The notes under the pieces were generated by a model. That model was given only the letters and a program-made list of their open reading frames with translations, had not been told where the DNA came from and searched no databases. The position numbers and the translations under genes were made by a program. This document shows positions 34,214 to 41,862 of a stretch of 64,000 nucleotides of DNA, piece by piece. Source of the DNA: Nannocystis pusilla (lineage in GTDB: Bacteria; Myxococcota_A; Polyangia; Nannocystales; Nannocystaceae); NCBI RefSeq assembly GCF_020073745.1, contig NZ_JAIRAU010000037.1, positions 1-64,000 on the forward strand, given 5' to 3'. Position 1 is the first letter of the stretch. Every line of letters starts with the position of its first letter.

Positions 34214-34969
34214 TCAGGCTCGGCTTTCGGACTGCCGCGCCAGCGCCACCGCGTCGGGGCCCGCGGGGAAGCGGAGCTGCCCGGAGGCGTCGGTGGCGGC
34301 GAGGTACACCGCCTCGGCCACGTCGGACTCGGTCGTCACCGCGGCCGGCTGGGTGAAGGCCGCGAAGACGCGCTGGGCGAAGGGCGCGTAGGCCTCGGGG
34401 ATCCGGCCGTCGTTGCGCGGCCCCGTGTTGCTGGTGAAGCGCGTGGTCGGGCCGTAGCCGGGCTCGACCAGCTTGACCCGCACGTCGAAGGCCTCGAGCT
34501 CGAGCGCCAGCGAGGCGGTGAAGCCCTCGATGGCGGTCTTGCTGGCGGTGTACACGGCCACGAGCGGCATCGGTGCCAGGGTCACGCTCGAGGTCACGTT
34601 CACCACCACGCCCGACCTGCGGGCGCGGAGCTGGGGCAGCACCGCCTGCGTCATCGCCATGACGCCGAAGGTGTTGGTCTCGAACACCTCGCGCGCCACG
34701 GCCATCGGCGTGGCCTCGAAGGCGCCGAGCGCCCCGATGCCGGCGTTGTTGACGAGCACGTCGATGGGCCCGCTCGCGGCCAGCGCGGCGGCGATGCTGG
34801 CGGGCTGCGTCACGTCGAGCGCCAGCACGCGCACTCGCTCCGACCGGGGCAGGACGTCCTCGCGCGGGGTCCGCATGGTGGCGATCACGTTCCAGCCCCG
34901 GGCGTGGAAGTGGCGCGCGGTCTCGAGGCCGTAACCGGAGGAGCAACCAGTGATGAGCACGGTCTTCAT
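34214..34969 (-). CDS. Short-chain dehydrogenase/reductase
   Basis: The 251-aa classical SDR has the cofactor motif T7-G-C-S-S-G12-Y-G14, N74-N-A-G77, Ser at 127/128 and the Y140-T-A-S-K144 catalytic pair. R32-like basic residues after the second strand (ATMRTPRED) favour NADP. The substrate is unknown. It is divergent from an AraC-family regulator 74 bp away, which is the likely controller. Confidence 0.88.
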   Translation of the reverse strand: MKTVLITGCSSGYGLETARHFHARGWNVIATMRTPREDVLPRSERVRVLALDVTQPASIAAALAASGPIDVLVNNAGIGALGAFEATPMAVAREVFETNTFGVMAMTQAVLPQLRARRSGVVVNVTSSVTLAPMPLVAVYTASKTAIEGFTASLALELEAFDVRVKLVEPGYGPTTRFTSNTGPRNDGRIPEAYAPFAQRVFAAFTQPAAVTTESDVAEAVYLAATDASGQLRFPAGPDAVALARQSESRA

Positions 34970-35043
34970 GGGTCCTGGTATAGCCAGCGCGCGCCGGACT
35001 CTCTATGCTGTGGCGTCCGCATTTTATTGGCGAGCGTCCAGAC

Positions 35044-35940
35044 ATGCACGACCCACTCTCGCAAGTCATCGCGCTGCTGCAGCCGCGCGCCGTGTTCTCG
35101 AAGCCGATCAGCGGCGCCGGTCGCTGGGCCGTCCGCTACTCGGACTTCGGCCAGCCGAGCTTCTGCACCGTGCTGGAGGGCCGCTGTCGCCTCGCGGTCG
35201 ACGGCCACCGGGCCCTGACGCTCGAGGCGGGCGACTTCCTGCTCCTGCCGGCGACGCCGGGCTTCACCATGTCGGGCTTCGAGCCGGCGCGGCCGGAACA
35301 CATCGACCCGAAGCTGACGCCCGCGCCGACCGGTGAAGTGCGCCACGGCACCCGCGGCGGGCGGCCCGACGTGCGCCTCCTCGGCGGCTACTTCGTGTTC
35401 GACTCGCCCGACGCGACGCTGTTGGTCTCGCTGCTGCCGGCGGTGATCCACGTGCGCGGCGTGGAGCGGCTGTCGCTGCTGGTGCGGCTCGTCGGCGACG
35501 AAGCGAGCGCGCGCAGGTCGGGCCGCGACCTCGTGCTCACGCGGCTGGTGGAGGTGCTGCTCATCGAGGCGCTGCGGGCGACGCCGGGCGACGACGCGCC
35601 TCCGGGCCTGCTGCGCGGCCTGGCCGATGCCCGCCTGGCCCCGGCCATCCGGCAGATCCACAACCAGTTCGCGCGCTCGTGGACGGTGGCCCAGCTGGCG
35701 AAGACCGCCGGGCTGTCACGCTCGGCGTTCTTCGAGCGCTTCACCGGCGCCGTGGGCCTGCCGCCGATGGAGTACCTGCTCGCCTGGCGCATGGCCGTGG
35801 CGAAAGACCTGCTCCGCGGCCACGACCTCGGGCTCGCCGAGGTCGCCGAACGCGTCGGCTACGGCTCGGCGAGCACCTTCAGCACGGCGTTCAGCCGGCA
35901 CGTGGGCCAGCCTCCGGGTCGCTACGCGCGCGAGCACTAG
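35044..35940 (+). CDS. AraC-family transcriptional regulator with cupin domain
   Basis: The 298-aa protein has an N-terminal cupin (about 10-190, FCTVLEGRCRLAVDGHRALTLEAGDFLLLPATPGF) and a C-terminal AraC-type double helix-turn-helix (about 200-298, WTVAQLAKTAGLSRSAFFERFTGAVGLPPMEYLLAWRMAVAKDLL and LAEVAERVGYGSASTFSTAFSRHVGQPPGRYARE). It is the cupin_6/AraC type that usually controls an adjacent, divergent oxidoreductase, here the SDR at 34214. The start at ATG 35044 is chosen over 35005, whose extra residues read as promoter. Confidence 0.88.
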   Translation: MHDPLSQVIALLQPRAVFSKPISGAGRWAVRYSDFGQPSFCTVLEGRCRLAVDGHRALTLEAGDFLLLPATPGFTMSGFEPARPEHIDPKLTPAPTGEVRHGTRGGRPDVRLLGGYFVFDSPDATLLVSLLPAVIHVRGVERLSLLVRLVGDEASARRSGRDLVLTRLVEVLLIEALRATPGDDAPPGLLRGLADARLAPAIRQIHNQFARSWTVAQLAKTAGLSRSAFFERFTGAVGLPPMEYLLAWRMAVAKDLLRGHDLGLAEVAERVGYGSASTFSTAFSRHVGQPPGRYAREH

Positions 35941-35949
35941 CGCGTCGCT

Positions 35950-36423
35950 TCAGGTCGCCGGCGCGTCGCCCATCCAGTAGCGGGGGCCGGGACCATTTCG
36001 GCCGGCACGGTCCTTCGGGTTGGCGAGGCGGCAGCGCTCGAAGGACAGACAGCCACAGCCGATGCACTCGGTGAGCCCGAGCTTGAGGCGCTCGAGCTGG
36101 ACGATCTGCTCGTTGATGCGCGACATCCAGGCGCGCGACAGGCGTGACCAATCCTGCGGGCTCGGCACGTGGTCAGGCGGGAGCTTGGCGAGCTCGGCCC
36201 CGATCTCCTCGAGCGACAGGCCGATCCGCTGCGCGAACACAATGAATGCGATCCGCCGCAGCACGGCCCGCTGGTAGCGACGGTGACCCGAGCCGGCCCG
36301 CTCGGAGCGGATCAGTCCGCGCTCCTCGTAGAAACGAAGGGCCGACGACGCCACGCCGCTGCGGCGGGAGACCTCTGCGATCGTGAGGAGCGGAAGCGCG
36401 GGCGGCGACGTCTTGGCGAGCAT
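35950..36423 (-). CDS. soxR: SoxR, redox-sensitive MerR-family activator
   Basis: The 157-aa protein has a MerR helix-turn-helix (LLTIAEVSRRSGVASSALRFYEERGLI, residues 12-38) and the diagnostic SoxR [2Fe-2S] cluster motif C120-I-G-C123-G-C125-LSFER-C131 followed by RLANPKD. It senses redox-cycling compounds or nitric oxide and activates targets by untwisting a 19-bp-spaced promoter. The gene is divergent from the NmrA/SDR pair, whose promoter carries a perfect SoxR box, so these two are its direct target. Confidence 0.95.
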   Translation of the reverse strand: MLAKTSPPALPLLTIAEVSRRSGVASSALRFYEERGLIRSERAGSGHRRYQRAVLRRIAFIVFAQRIGLSLEEIGAELAKLPPDHVPSPQDWSRLSRAWMSRINEQIVQLERLKLGLTECIGCGCLSFERCRLANPKDRAGRNGPGPRYWMGDAPAT

Positions 36424-36448
36424 GAGGCCAGCGGAGCACGATTTCCGC

Positions 36449-36479
36449 TTGACTTCAAGTTCACTTGAACTTGCATGCT
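36449..36479 (+). promoter_or_regulatory. SoxR-box promoter
   Basis: -35 TTGACT (36449-36454) and -10 CATGCT (36474-36479) are 19 bp apart, the overlong spacer of MerR-family targets. The palindrome TTCAAGT-TC-ACTTGAA (36454-36469) matches the E. coli soxS operator core (CAAGTTAACTTG). A start about 7 bp after the -10 would coincide with the A of the ATG at 36486, so the mRNA may be leaderless. Confidence 0.85.
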
Positions 36480-36485
36480 CCCGGC

Positions 36486-37307
36486 ATGCACAGGAACGTC
36501 CTGGTCACCGGCGCCAGCGGCAACGTCGGTCGTCATGTCACTCTTCGGTTGAGGCGCACGGAAGGGGTCCGCGTCCGCGCGCTGACGCGTGACCCCGAGG
36601 CGGCGCGGTTACCTGCCGGAGTCGAGGTCGCGCGCGGCGACCTGATGGCCCCGGACACGCTGGAGGCCGGCCTTTACGGTGTCGACGCGGTCTTCCTGCT
36701 GTGGCCGCTCCTCACCAGCGAAGGCGCACCCGCGGTGCTCGAGGCGCTCGCCCGCCACGCGCGTCGCGTCGTGTATCTCTCTGCGCCGGGCGGATCGTTT
36801 CACGCCGAGCTCGAGCAGATGATCGAACGCTCCGGGCTCGAGTGGACCTTTCTGCGCCCCACCGGGTTCGCCACCAACACCCTGGCATGGGCGCCGCAGA
36901 TCCGCAGCGAGGGGATCGTGTGCTGGCCCTACGGCGAGGCGCGCCGGTCGCTCATCCATGAACAGGACATCGCCGCCGTGGCCGTGCGCGCGCTGATGGA
37001 GGAGAACCACGCCGGGCAGCGCTATCTGCTGACCGGTCCCGAGGCGCTGACTCAGATCGAGCAAGCGCACGCGATCGGGCGAGCGATCGGGCGTCCGGTG
37101 CAATACAAGGAGCTCTCGCCCGACACGGCGCGACGCGAACTCCTGACCGCCTGGGGCAACGCCGCCTTTGTCGACGCGGCGCTCGCCGGCTGGGCGCAGA
37201 TGGTGGCCCACCCCGAACCCGTGACGCACACGGTGGAGGAGATCACCGGCTCGCCGGCCCGTCCGTTCCGCGACTGGGCGCGCGACCACGCCGAGGACTT
37301 CCGGTGA
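36486..37307 (+). CDS. NmrA-like NAD(P)-binding protein
   Basis: The 273-aa protein is an atypical SDR: glycine-rich loop VTGASGNVGRHV (residues 7-18), ALTRDPEAARLP, GDLMAPDTL, VVYLSAPGGSFH, FLRPTGFATN, and the family-typical DIAAVAVRALME. It is of the NmrA/azoreductase-like class, often redox-responsive. First gene of a SoxR-controlled operon; start is the ATG at 36486, at the predicted transcription start. The SDR gene follows with a 4-nt overlap. Confidence 0.85.
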   Translation: MHRNVLVTGASGNVGRHVTLRLRRTEGVRVRALTRDPEAARLPAGVEVARGDLMAPDTLEAGLYGVDAVFLLWPLLTSEGAPAVLEALARHARRVVYLSAPGGSFHAELEQMIERSGLEWTFLRPTGFATNTLAWAPQIRSEGIVCWPYGEARRSLIHEQDIAAVAVRALMEENHAGQRYLLTGPEALTQIEQAHAIGRAIGRPVQYKELSPDTARRELLTAWGNAAFVDAALAGWAQMVAHPEPVTHTVEEITGSPARPFRDWARDHAEDFR

Positions 37308-38062
37308 CCGCCATGAAGAAGTTGGACGGCAAGATCGCAATCATCACCGGCGGCACGACCGGCATCGGGTTGGCGAGCGCGAAGCTGTTCGCCGCCGAGG
37401 GCGCTCGCGTGACGGTCACGGGCACGAACCCGCAGACGCTGGCGACGGCACGTCGAGACCTGGAAGGGCTCGCCGAGGTGGTGGCGTCGGACGCCGGCTC
37501 GGCGGCGGAGATCGAGCAACTGGCGCGCGACGCCGGCGCCAGACACGGGCGGGTCGACGTCCTGTTCCTGAACGCGGGGATCACCCGCTACGGGCTGCTC
37601 ACGGCGATCGACGAGCAGGCGGTCGACGAGTCGTTGCGCGTCAATTTCAAGGGGCCCTGGCTGGCGGTGCGATCATTCGCGCCCCTGATGCCGCGGGGAG
37701 CGAGCATCGTGGTCAACACGTCGATGACGCACCTCGTGGGAAGGCCGTACACCGGGGTGTATGCAGCCACCAAGGCCGCGCTCGCCTCATTGACCCGGAC
37801 GGCCGCGGCAGAGCTCGCCGGCGCTGGCGTGCGCGTCAACGCGGTGAGCCCGGGTCCGGTCGATACGCCGATCCACGCGAAGGCGGGGCTCGCCGCGGGG
37901 GTCCAGGGGTGGGCGTCGCAGATCCCGCTCGGGCGCGTGGGAGCGCCGGACGACATCGCCAGGGTCGCGCTGTTCCTCGCGTCGGACGACTCGTCGTTCA
38001 TGACGGGAGAAGAACTGCTGGTCGATGGCGGAATGACGCGACTGCTTCGCCAGGGCGGGTGA
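37304..38062 (+). CDS. SDR-family oxidoreductase
   Basis: The 252-aa SDR has TGGTTGIG (residues 15-22), NAG (90-92), catalytic S140, Y153 and K157, and the C-terminal DVAR-like PDDIARVALFLASDDSSFMTGEELLVDGG typical of FabG-like enzymes. The GTG start overlaps the upstream stop (GTGA), with GAGGA upstream; ATG at 37313 is an alternative. It belongs to the SoxR-controlled pair and may reduce a redox-active compound or its breakdown product. Confidence 0.88.
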   Translation: MTAMKKLDGKIAIITGGTTGIGLASAKLFAAEGARVTVTGTNPQTLATARRDLEGLAEVVASDAGSAAEIEQLARDAGARHGRVDVLFLNAGITRYGLLTAIDEQAVDESLRVNFKGPWLAVRSFAPLMPRGASIVVNTSMTHLVGRPYTGVYAATKAALASLTRTAAAELAGAGVRVNAVSPGPVDTPIHAKAGLAAGVQGWASQIPLGRVGAPDDIARVALFLASDDSSFMTGEELLVDGGMTRLLRQGG

Positions 38063-38324
38063 GCCGCGCGCACGCGGTCGAGGTGCTCGTCCGCGACGGA
38101 CTCCGGTCGACTCCCGCACGCGCGCGACGGCCCTGGGCGTCGAGGCACTCCCGCGCGCGGGCGCGGAGGTGAGCGACTGTTCGGCGTCGATTGGGGGGAC
38201 GCACAAGTACGGGTTTCTGGACCTGTAAGTTTGATGCCTGGCGTCCCCGGCTTCGGTCCCACCGAGGGCGATCTCGCCGAGGTCGCGGAGATCCTTGCGC
38301 GGTATCGGCGGCGCGAGGCCGCGG

Positions 38325-39359
38325 TCAGTCAGTCTCGTCGTCGCCGAGCCGCTCGTGGCGGCGCCACCTCGGCAGCGCGGCGAGGATCTTCGCGGCCTCG
38401 AGCTCGCGCACTCGCTCGAACAGCCACGCCATCGCGGTCTCGTGCTCGAGATCGCCGGCGAGCGCCTGCGAGGCTCCGATCCACGGCGACACCGGGTTCC
38501 AGTCGACGATCCAGCCCTTCGGCAAGCCGGGGGCGAGCGCCCCGATCGCGTCGTACGCGGCGCGGTCGTCGGGCCGGAACTCGATCCACAGCGTCAGCTC
38601 CGGGCTGTCGCGGAAGTAGATCCCGAAGCACACCCACGGGTAACGCCGGCTGTCGACGACGAGGCGGTTGTGGCGGACGAACTGCCCGACGATCGCGCGG
38701 GTGAGCCTGGCCTCGCTGCGCGGGAAGTTCGACTCGAACCAACTGGCCGGCAGATCGGGTCGGTCCAGGAATTCGCGGGCGAGCCGGGTCGCCTTGCACA
38801 GCAGCGCCCGCGCGTGCCCAGCGGCGCCCAGCTGGGCGACCGTGAAGGGTGCGTCGAATTCGTCGGCCATCCGGTGGTCCTCCAGGAAGTCGCGCAGTTC
38901 GAGCCAGTAATGGTGGCAGTCCGCGGTGACGCACGCGCGCAGCGTGTTCCAGCGCAATGTCGGTACGTCGCGCGTCAGCGGATATTTGCACAGCATAAAC
39001 ACGATCGGCAGCGGGGCGGACGGCCAGCGGCCGGCGGCGGCGCGGTAGGCTTGCAGTTGATCGCCGCTGAGGCCGGCGTGCGCCTTGACCTCGATCCACA
39101 GGTGCAGCGGGACGCCATCGACGACCAGCTCGACGACGAGGTCGACGATCCCGCCGGGGACTCGCACCTGGGTGTCGACGCGGCCGACGCGAGCCTCGCG
39201 GAACGCCGCGAGGTGGGCGACCTCCCGCGGCAGCGCGCGCAGCAGCGGGCCCGGATCGCGCTCGACGGCGTCGGCGAGCGCCTCGGTGGTGAAGTTCTCG
39301 AGCGCGCAGTTCTCGACGGCGCGCGCGAAGGAGAACAGCCGGTCGAGGCGGCGGCGCAT
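38325..39359 (-). CDS. PD-(D/E)XK nuclease superfamily protein
   Basis: The 344-aa protein begins MRRRLDRLFSFARAVENCALENFTTEALADAV; ENFTTEAL resembles the ENxLTE start motif of PD-(D/E)XK nucleases of the PDDEXK_4 type. The core is G-I-V-D73-L-V-V-E ... L-W-I-E90-V-K92 with following S-G-D-Q101-L-x-x-Y, the D...ExK...QxxxY arrangement. Remaining segments are mixed alpha/beta. No partner gene is adjacent on this strand; the next gene is divergent (39503). Such proteins often belong to defence or repair loci, but standalone ones are not characterised. Start chosen at the Met before the conserved ENFTTEAL. Confidence 0.7.
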   Translation of the reverse strand: MRRRLDRLFSFARAVENCALENFTTEALADAVERDPGPLLRALPREVAHLAAFREARVGRVDTQVRVPGGIVDLVVELVVDGVPLHLWIEVKAHAGLSGDQLQAYRAAAGRWPSAPLPIVFMLCKYPLTRDVPTLRWNTLRACVTADCHHYWLELRDFLEDHRMADEFDAPFTVAQLGAAGHARALLCKATRLAREFLDRPDLPASWFESNFPRSEARLTRAIVGQFVRHNRLVVDSRRYPWVCFGIYFRDSPELTLWIEFRPDDRAAYDAIGALAPGLPKGWIVDWNPVSPWIGASQALAGDLEHETAMAWLFERVRELEAAKILAALPRWRRHERLGDDETD

Positions 39360-39502
39360 CGGAGCCGCACGGTACCACCTCGGCCCGCTCCTGCGGGATC
39401 GGCTGGCCAAAATTGCCCTTGGCGACCCTGACGATGAGCAGCTCTGGGAATGGGCCGTATCTCATCTTCCCGAGTGCGCGCAGTCGTCCTAAGCTGGACC
39501 AC

Positions 39503-40957
39503 GTGCGGCGAAGCGACGACCCCGGGCTGCTCCGGTTCCTGTTCGGAATGACGGCGCCGGTCGGCAGGCGCTCGTACCTCGTCACCGGGGTCGCGTTGAT
39601 GGCGCTCAAGTACGCGATCGACGCCGGGCTGATCTACGCGACGACCGGACACGTGTGGACGCCGGTGGAGTTCCTGAGCCCGCTCCTGTCGACCCGCGAG
39701 GCGGTCCTCCGCGGCGGCAACCAGTGGGCGCTGCTCGTGATGCTCGCGGCGTCGCTGCCGTTCACGTGGATCGGCCTGGCCATGACGGTGCGGCGAGCGG
39801 AGGACGCGGGCGAGTCGCCGGTGCTCGCGCTGCTGTTCCTCGTGCCGGGCGTCAACTTCGCGCTGCTGCTCGCATTCTCGCTGTGGCCGACTGCGCCGCG
39901 GTCGGAGACGGCGGTCCCCGCCACGCAGGCGCCCGTCGGCGTGGTTGCGCCGCACGAGGGCATCCGGGCGGCCCTCCTCGGCGTCGCGCTCGGGCTCGTG
40001 CTCGCGGTCGGGATCACGCTGTTCTCGACGCTGGTCCTGCGCGAGTACGGCTACACCCTGTTCTTCATCACGCCGACGCTGGTCGCTGCGTGCGCCGGCT
40101 ATGTCTACAACCGTACGCGGGAACGCGGGACCGGGGCGACGATCGGCGTCGGGCTGCTCGCGCTGCTGATGGTCGGCGGGGCGCTGCTGCTGCTGGCGAT
40201 CGAGGGCGCGCTCTGCCTGTTGATGGCCGCGCCGCTCGCGGCGCCGCTCGGGATCCTCGGCGCGATGATCGGGCAGGCGCTCGCCGGCTCGGCGCGAGTC
40301 GGCGCGGGGAGCATCGCGGCGCTGGTGCTCGCCCTGCCGATCCTGACAGCGGTCGAGGCATGGCTACCGGCGCCGCTGGTCGAGCGCGAGGTGCGGACGA
40401 CGATCGTGGTCGACGCGCCGCCGGCGGCGGTCTGGCCCAACGTCGTCGGCTTCGTCGAGCTCGACGCGCCGCCGGCGTGGATCTACGAGCTCGGCGTCGC
40501 GTATCCGTTGCGCGCGCGGATCGAGGGCGAGGGCGTCGGCGCGGTCCGTCACTGCGAGTTCACCACGGGCGCGTTCGTCGAGCCGATCACCGCGTGGGAG
40601 CCCGGCCGGCGGCTCGCGTTCGACGTCGTCGCCCAGCCGGCGCCGATGCACGAGCTGAGCCCGTACCGCCATGTCCACCCGCCGCACCTCGACGGCTACT
40701 TCCGTTCGCGCCGGGGCGAGTTCCGCCTGCGCGACCTGGGCGACGGCCGTACGGAGCTGTCCGGCAGCACGTGGTACACGCTCGACCTGGCCCCGACGAC
40801 ATACTGGGCGCTGTGGACCGACGCGCTGATCCACGGGATCCACCGCCGCGCGCTCGCACACGTCGCGCGGCTCAGCGAGCGCGGCGCGGTCTCGGTGCCG
40901 GCGGCCGTCGACGACGTCGCAGGCGTGAGCCTCGGTGCGAGCCCGCGAGGCGAGTGA
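39503..40957 (+). CDS. Multi-pass membrane protein with C-terminal SRPBCC domain
   Basis: The 484-aa protein has six or so hydrophobic helices in the first 300 residues: the first part (FLFGMTAPVGRRSYLVTGVALMALKYAID ... ASLPFTWIGLAMTVRRAEDAGESPVLALLFLVPGVNFALLL) has the look of DUF805. The last 180 residues (VEREVRTTIVVDAPPAAVWPNVVGFVELDAPPAWIYELGVAYP ... GDGRTELSGSTWYTLDLAPTTYWALWTD) are an SRPBCC/START-like ligand pocket, probably outside the membrane. The fusion suggests sensing or transport of a hydrophobic ligand. Start is GTG 39503; the upstream ATG at 39413 gives a non-membrane, low-complexity extension. Confidence 0.72.
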   Translation: MRRSDDPGLLRFLFGMTAPVGRRSYLVTGVALMALKYAIDAGLIYATTGHVWTPVEFLSPLLSTREAVLRGGNQWALLVMLAASLPFTWIGLAMTVRRAEDAGESPVLALLFLVPGVNFALLLAFSLWPTAPRSETAVPATQAPVGVVAPHEGIRAALLGVALGLVLAVGITLFSTLVLREYGYTLFFITPTLVAACAGYVYNRTRERGTGATIGVGLLALLMVGGALLLLAIEGALCLLMAAPLAAPLGILGAMIGQALAGSARVGAGSIAALVLALPILTAVEAWLPAPLVEREVRTTIVVDAPPAAVWPNVVGFVELDAPPAWIYELGVAYPLRARIEGEGVGAVRHCEFTTGAFVEPITAWEPGRRLAFDVVAQPAPMHELSPYRHVHPPHLDGYFRSRRGEFRLRDLGDGRTELSGSTWYTLDLAPTTYWALWTDALIHGIHRRALAHVARLSERGAVSVPAAVDDVAGVSLGASPRGE

Positions 40958-41224
40958 GGCGCGCGTCGCAAGTAGGACCGGGCCGTGGTGCGACAACGTC
41001 GAACGGCCGGCATCCACAGGGCGAAGCCCTGCTCACCGCACGACGTCACGACTCCTCTGACATGAGGGCGGTGGCGTCGATCGAGATGGAGCGCTGCCGA
41101 TGACCGGGCAGTGTCGGTGGTACTTCGACGGCGAGGCCGGCCTTCTGGCAGCAGACTCTCCAGCGAGAGGACACTCAGCAGCGCCTCGCCGCCGACGTCT
41201 TCCGCGCCGTCGCCCTCGCTGGTC

Positions 41225-41761
41225 ATGCACCCGCTGTTTCGCTGCCGCCCTGGACAACTTGCACGGCTGCGTGAGATGGTGGATGCTGCGGGCATGCGCT
41301 GGCTCCGGCTGTTCGTGCAACGTCTGCGTGGCTTGCCGGCCGCGAGCGACCAGCAGATTGGGGGCGCGGCAGAGGTTTCGTTCACGACGCTCCTGTCACT
41401 GACGACGCGGGTCCGCGTGTGGCACGACGGTGCCAACGGCGAGAACCGGCAAGACTTTCGGGTGCACGCGGTGGTCGAGGCTCCGGAGCCGCTCGAGCGG
41501 CTCCGGGCGTTGCTTCGGGCGGTGGAGACTACGGGATCGCTTCGCATGAGCTGTGCCGCTGCTGTACTCGAGCTGCTGGCGGCCGATGGACGACGGTTGG
41601 CGACCATCGATGTCTTGGATAGCGCGCGAGTTCGGTGGAGCGGGTGGGAGAGCGACAGGCAGGCCGATGTCGAGCTCCTTCGCTGGCTCGCCACCCATGG
41701 CGTGTCCGGCCCGCTTGATGCCTGGCTGCGATGGCGCAGTAGAGCCTCCAGGCCGGGGTAG
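41225..41761 (+). CDS. Hypothetical protein
   Basis: The 178-aa protein (MHPLFRCRPGQLARLREMVDAAGMRWLRLF...) has regular alpha/beta texture (TTRVRVWHDGANGENRQDFRVHAVVEAPEPLERLRALLRAVE, LRMSCAAAVLELLAADGRRLATIDVLDSARVRW) and no signal peptide or motif I know. ATG 41225 is chosen because earlier in-frame residues are Arg/Ser-rich. It lies 101 bp before the oxygenase gene on the same strand. Confidence 0.55.
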   Translation: MHPLFRCRPGQLARLREMVDAAGMRWLRLFVQRLRGLPAASDQQIGGAAEVSFTTLLSLTTRVRVWHDGANGENRQDFRVHAVVEAPEPLERLRALLRAVETTGSLRMSCAAAVLELLAADGRRLATIDVLDSARVRWSGWESDRQADVELLRWLATHGVSGPLDAWLRWRSRASRPG

Positions 41762-41862
41762 TCCAGACGCGGGGAGACCGGACGGTTACGTTGCGCATGC
41801 GCGCGGCGGCCTCCCGCTCGGCGAGCGGGAGAGCGGGCCTGTCCCGGTGGTATCCTGCCGCA

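Noticed and set aside
38231..38704. Short forward frame starting MPGVPGFGPTEGDLAEVAEILARYRRRE
   Set aside because: The first 30 residues look protein-like, but it then runs antisense into the PD-(D/E)XK gene. It could be a remnant of another gene start; too little to annotate.
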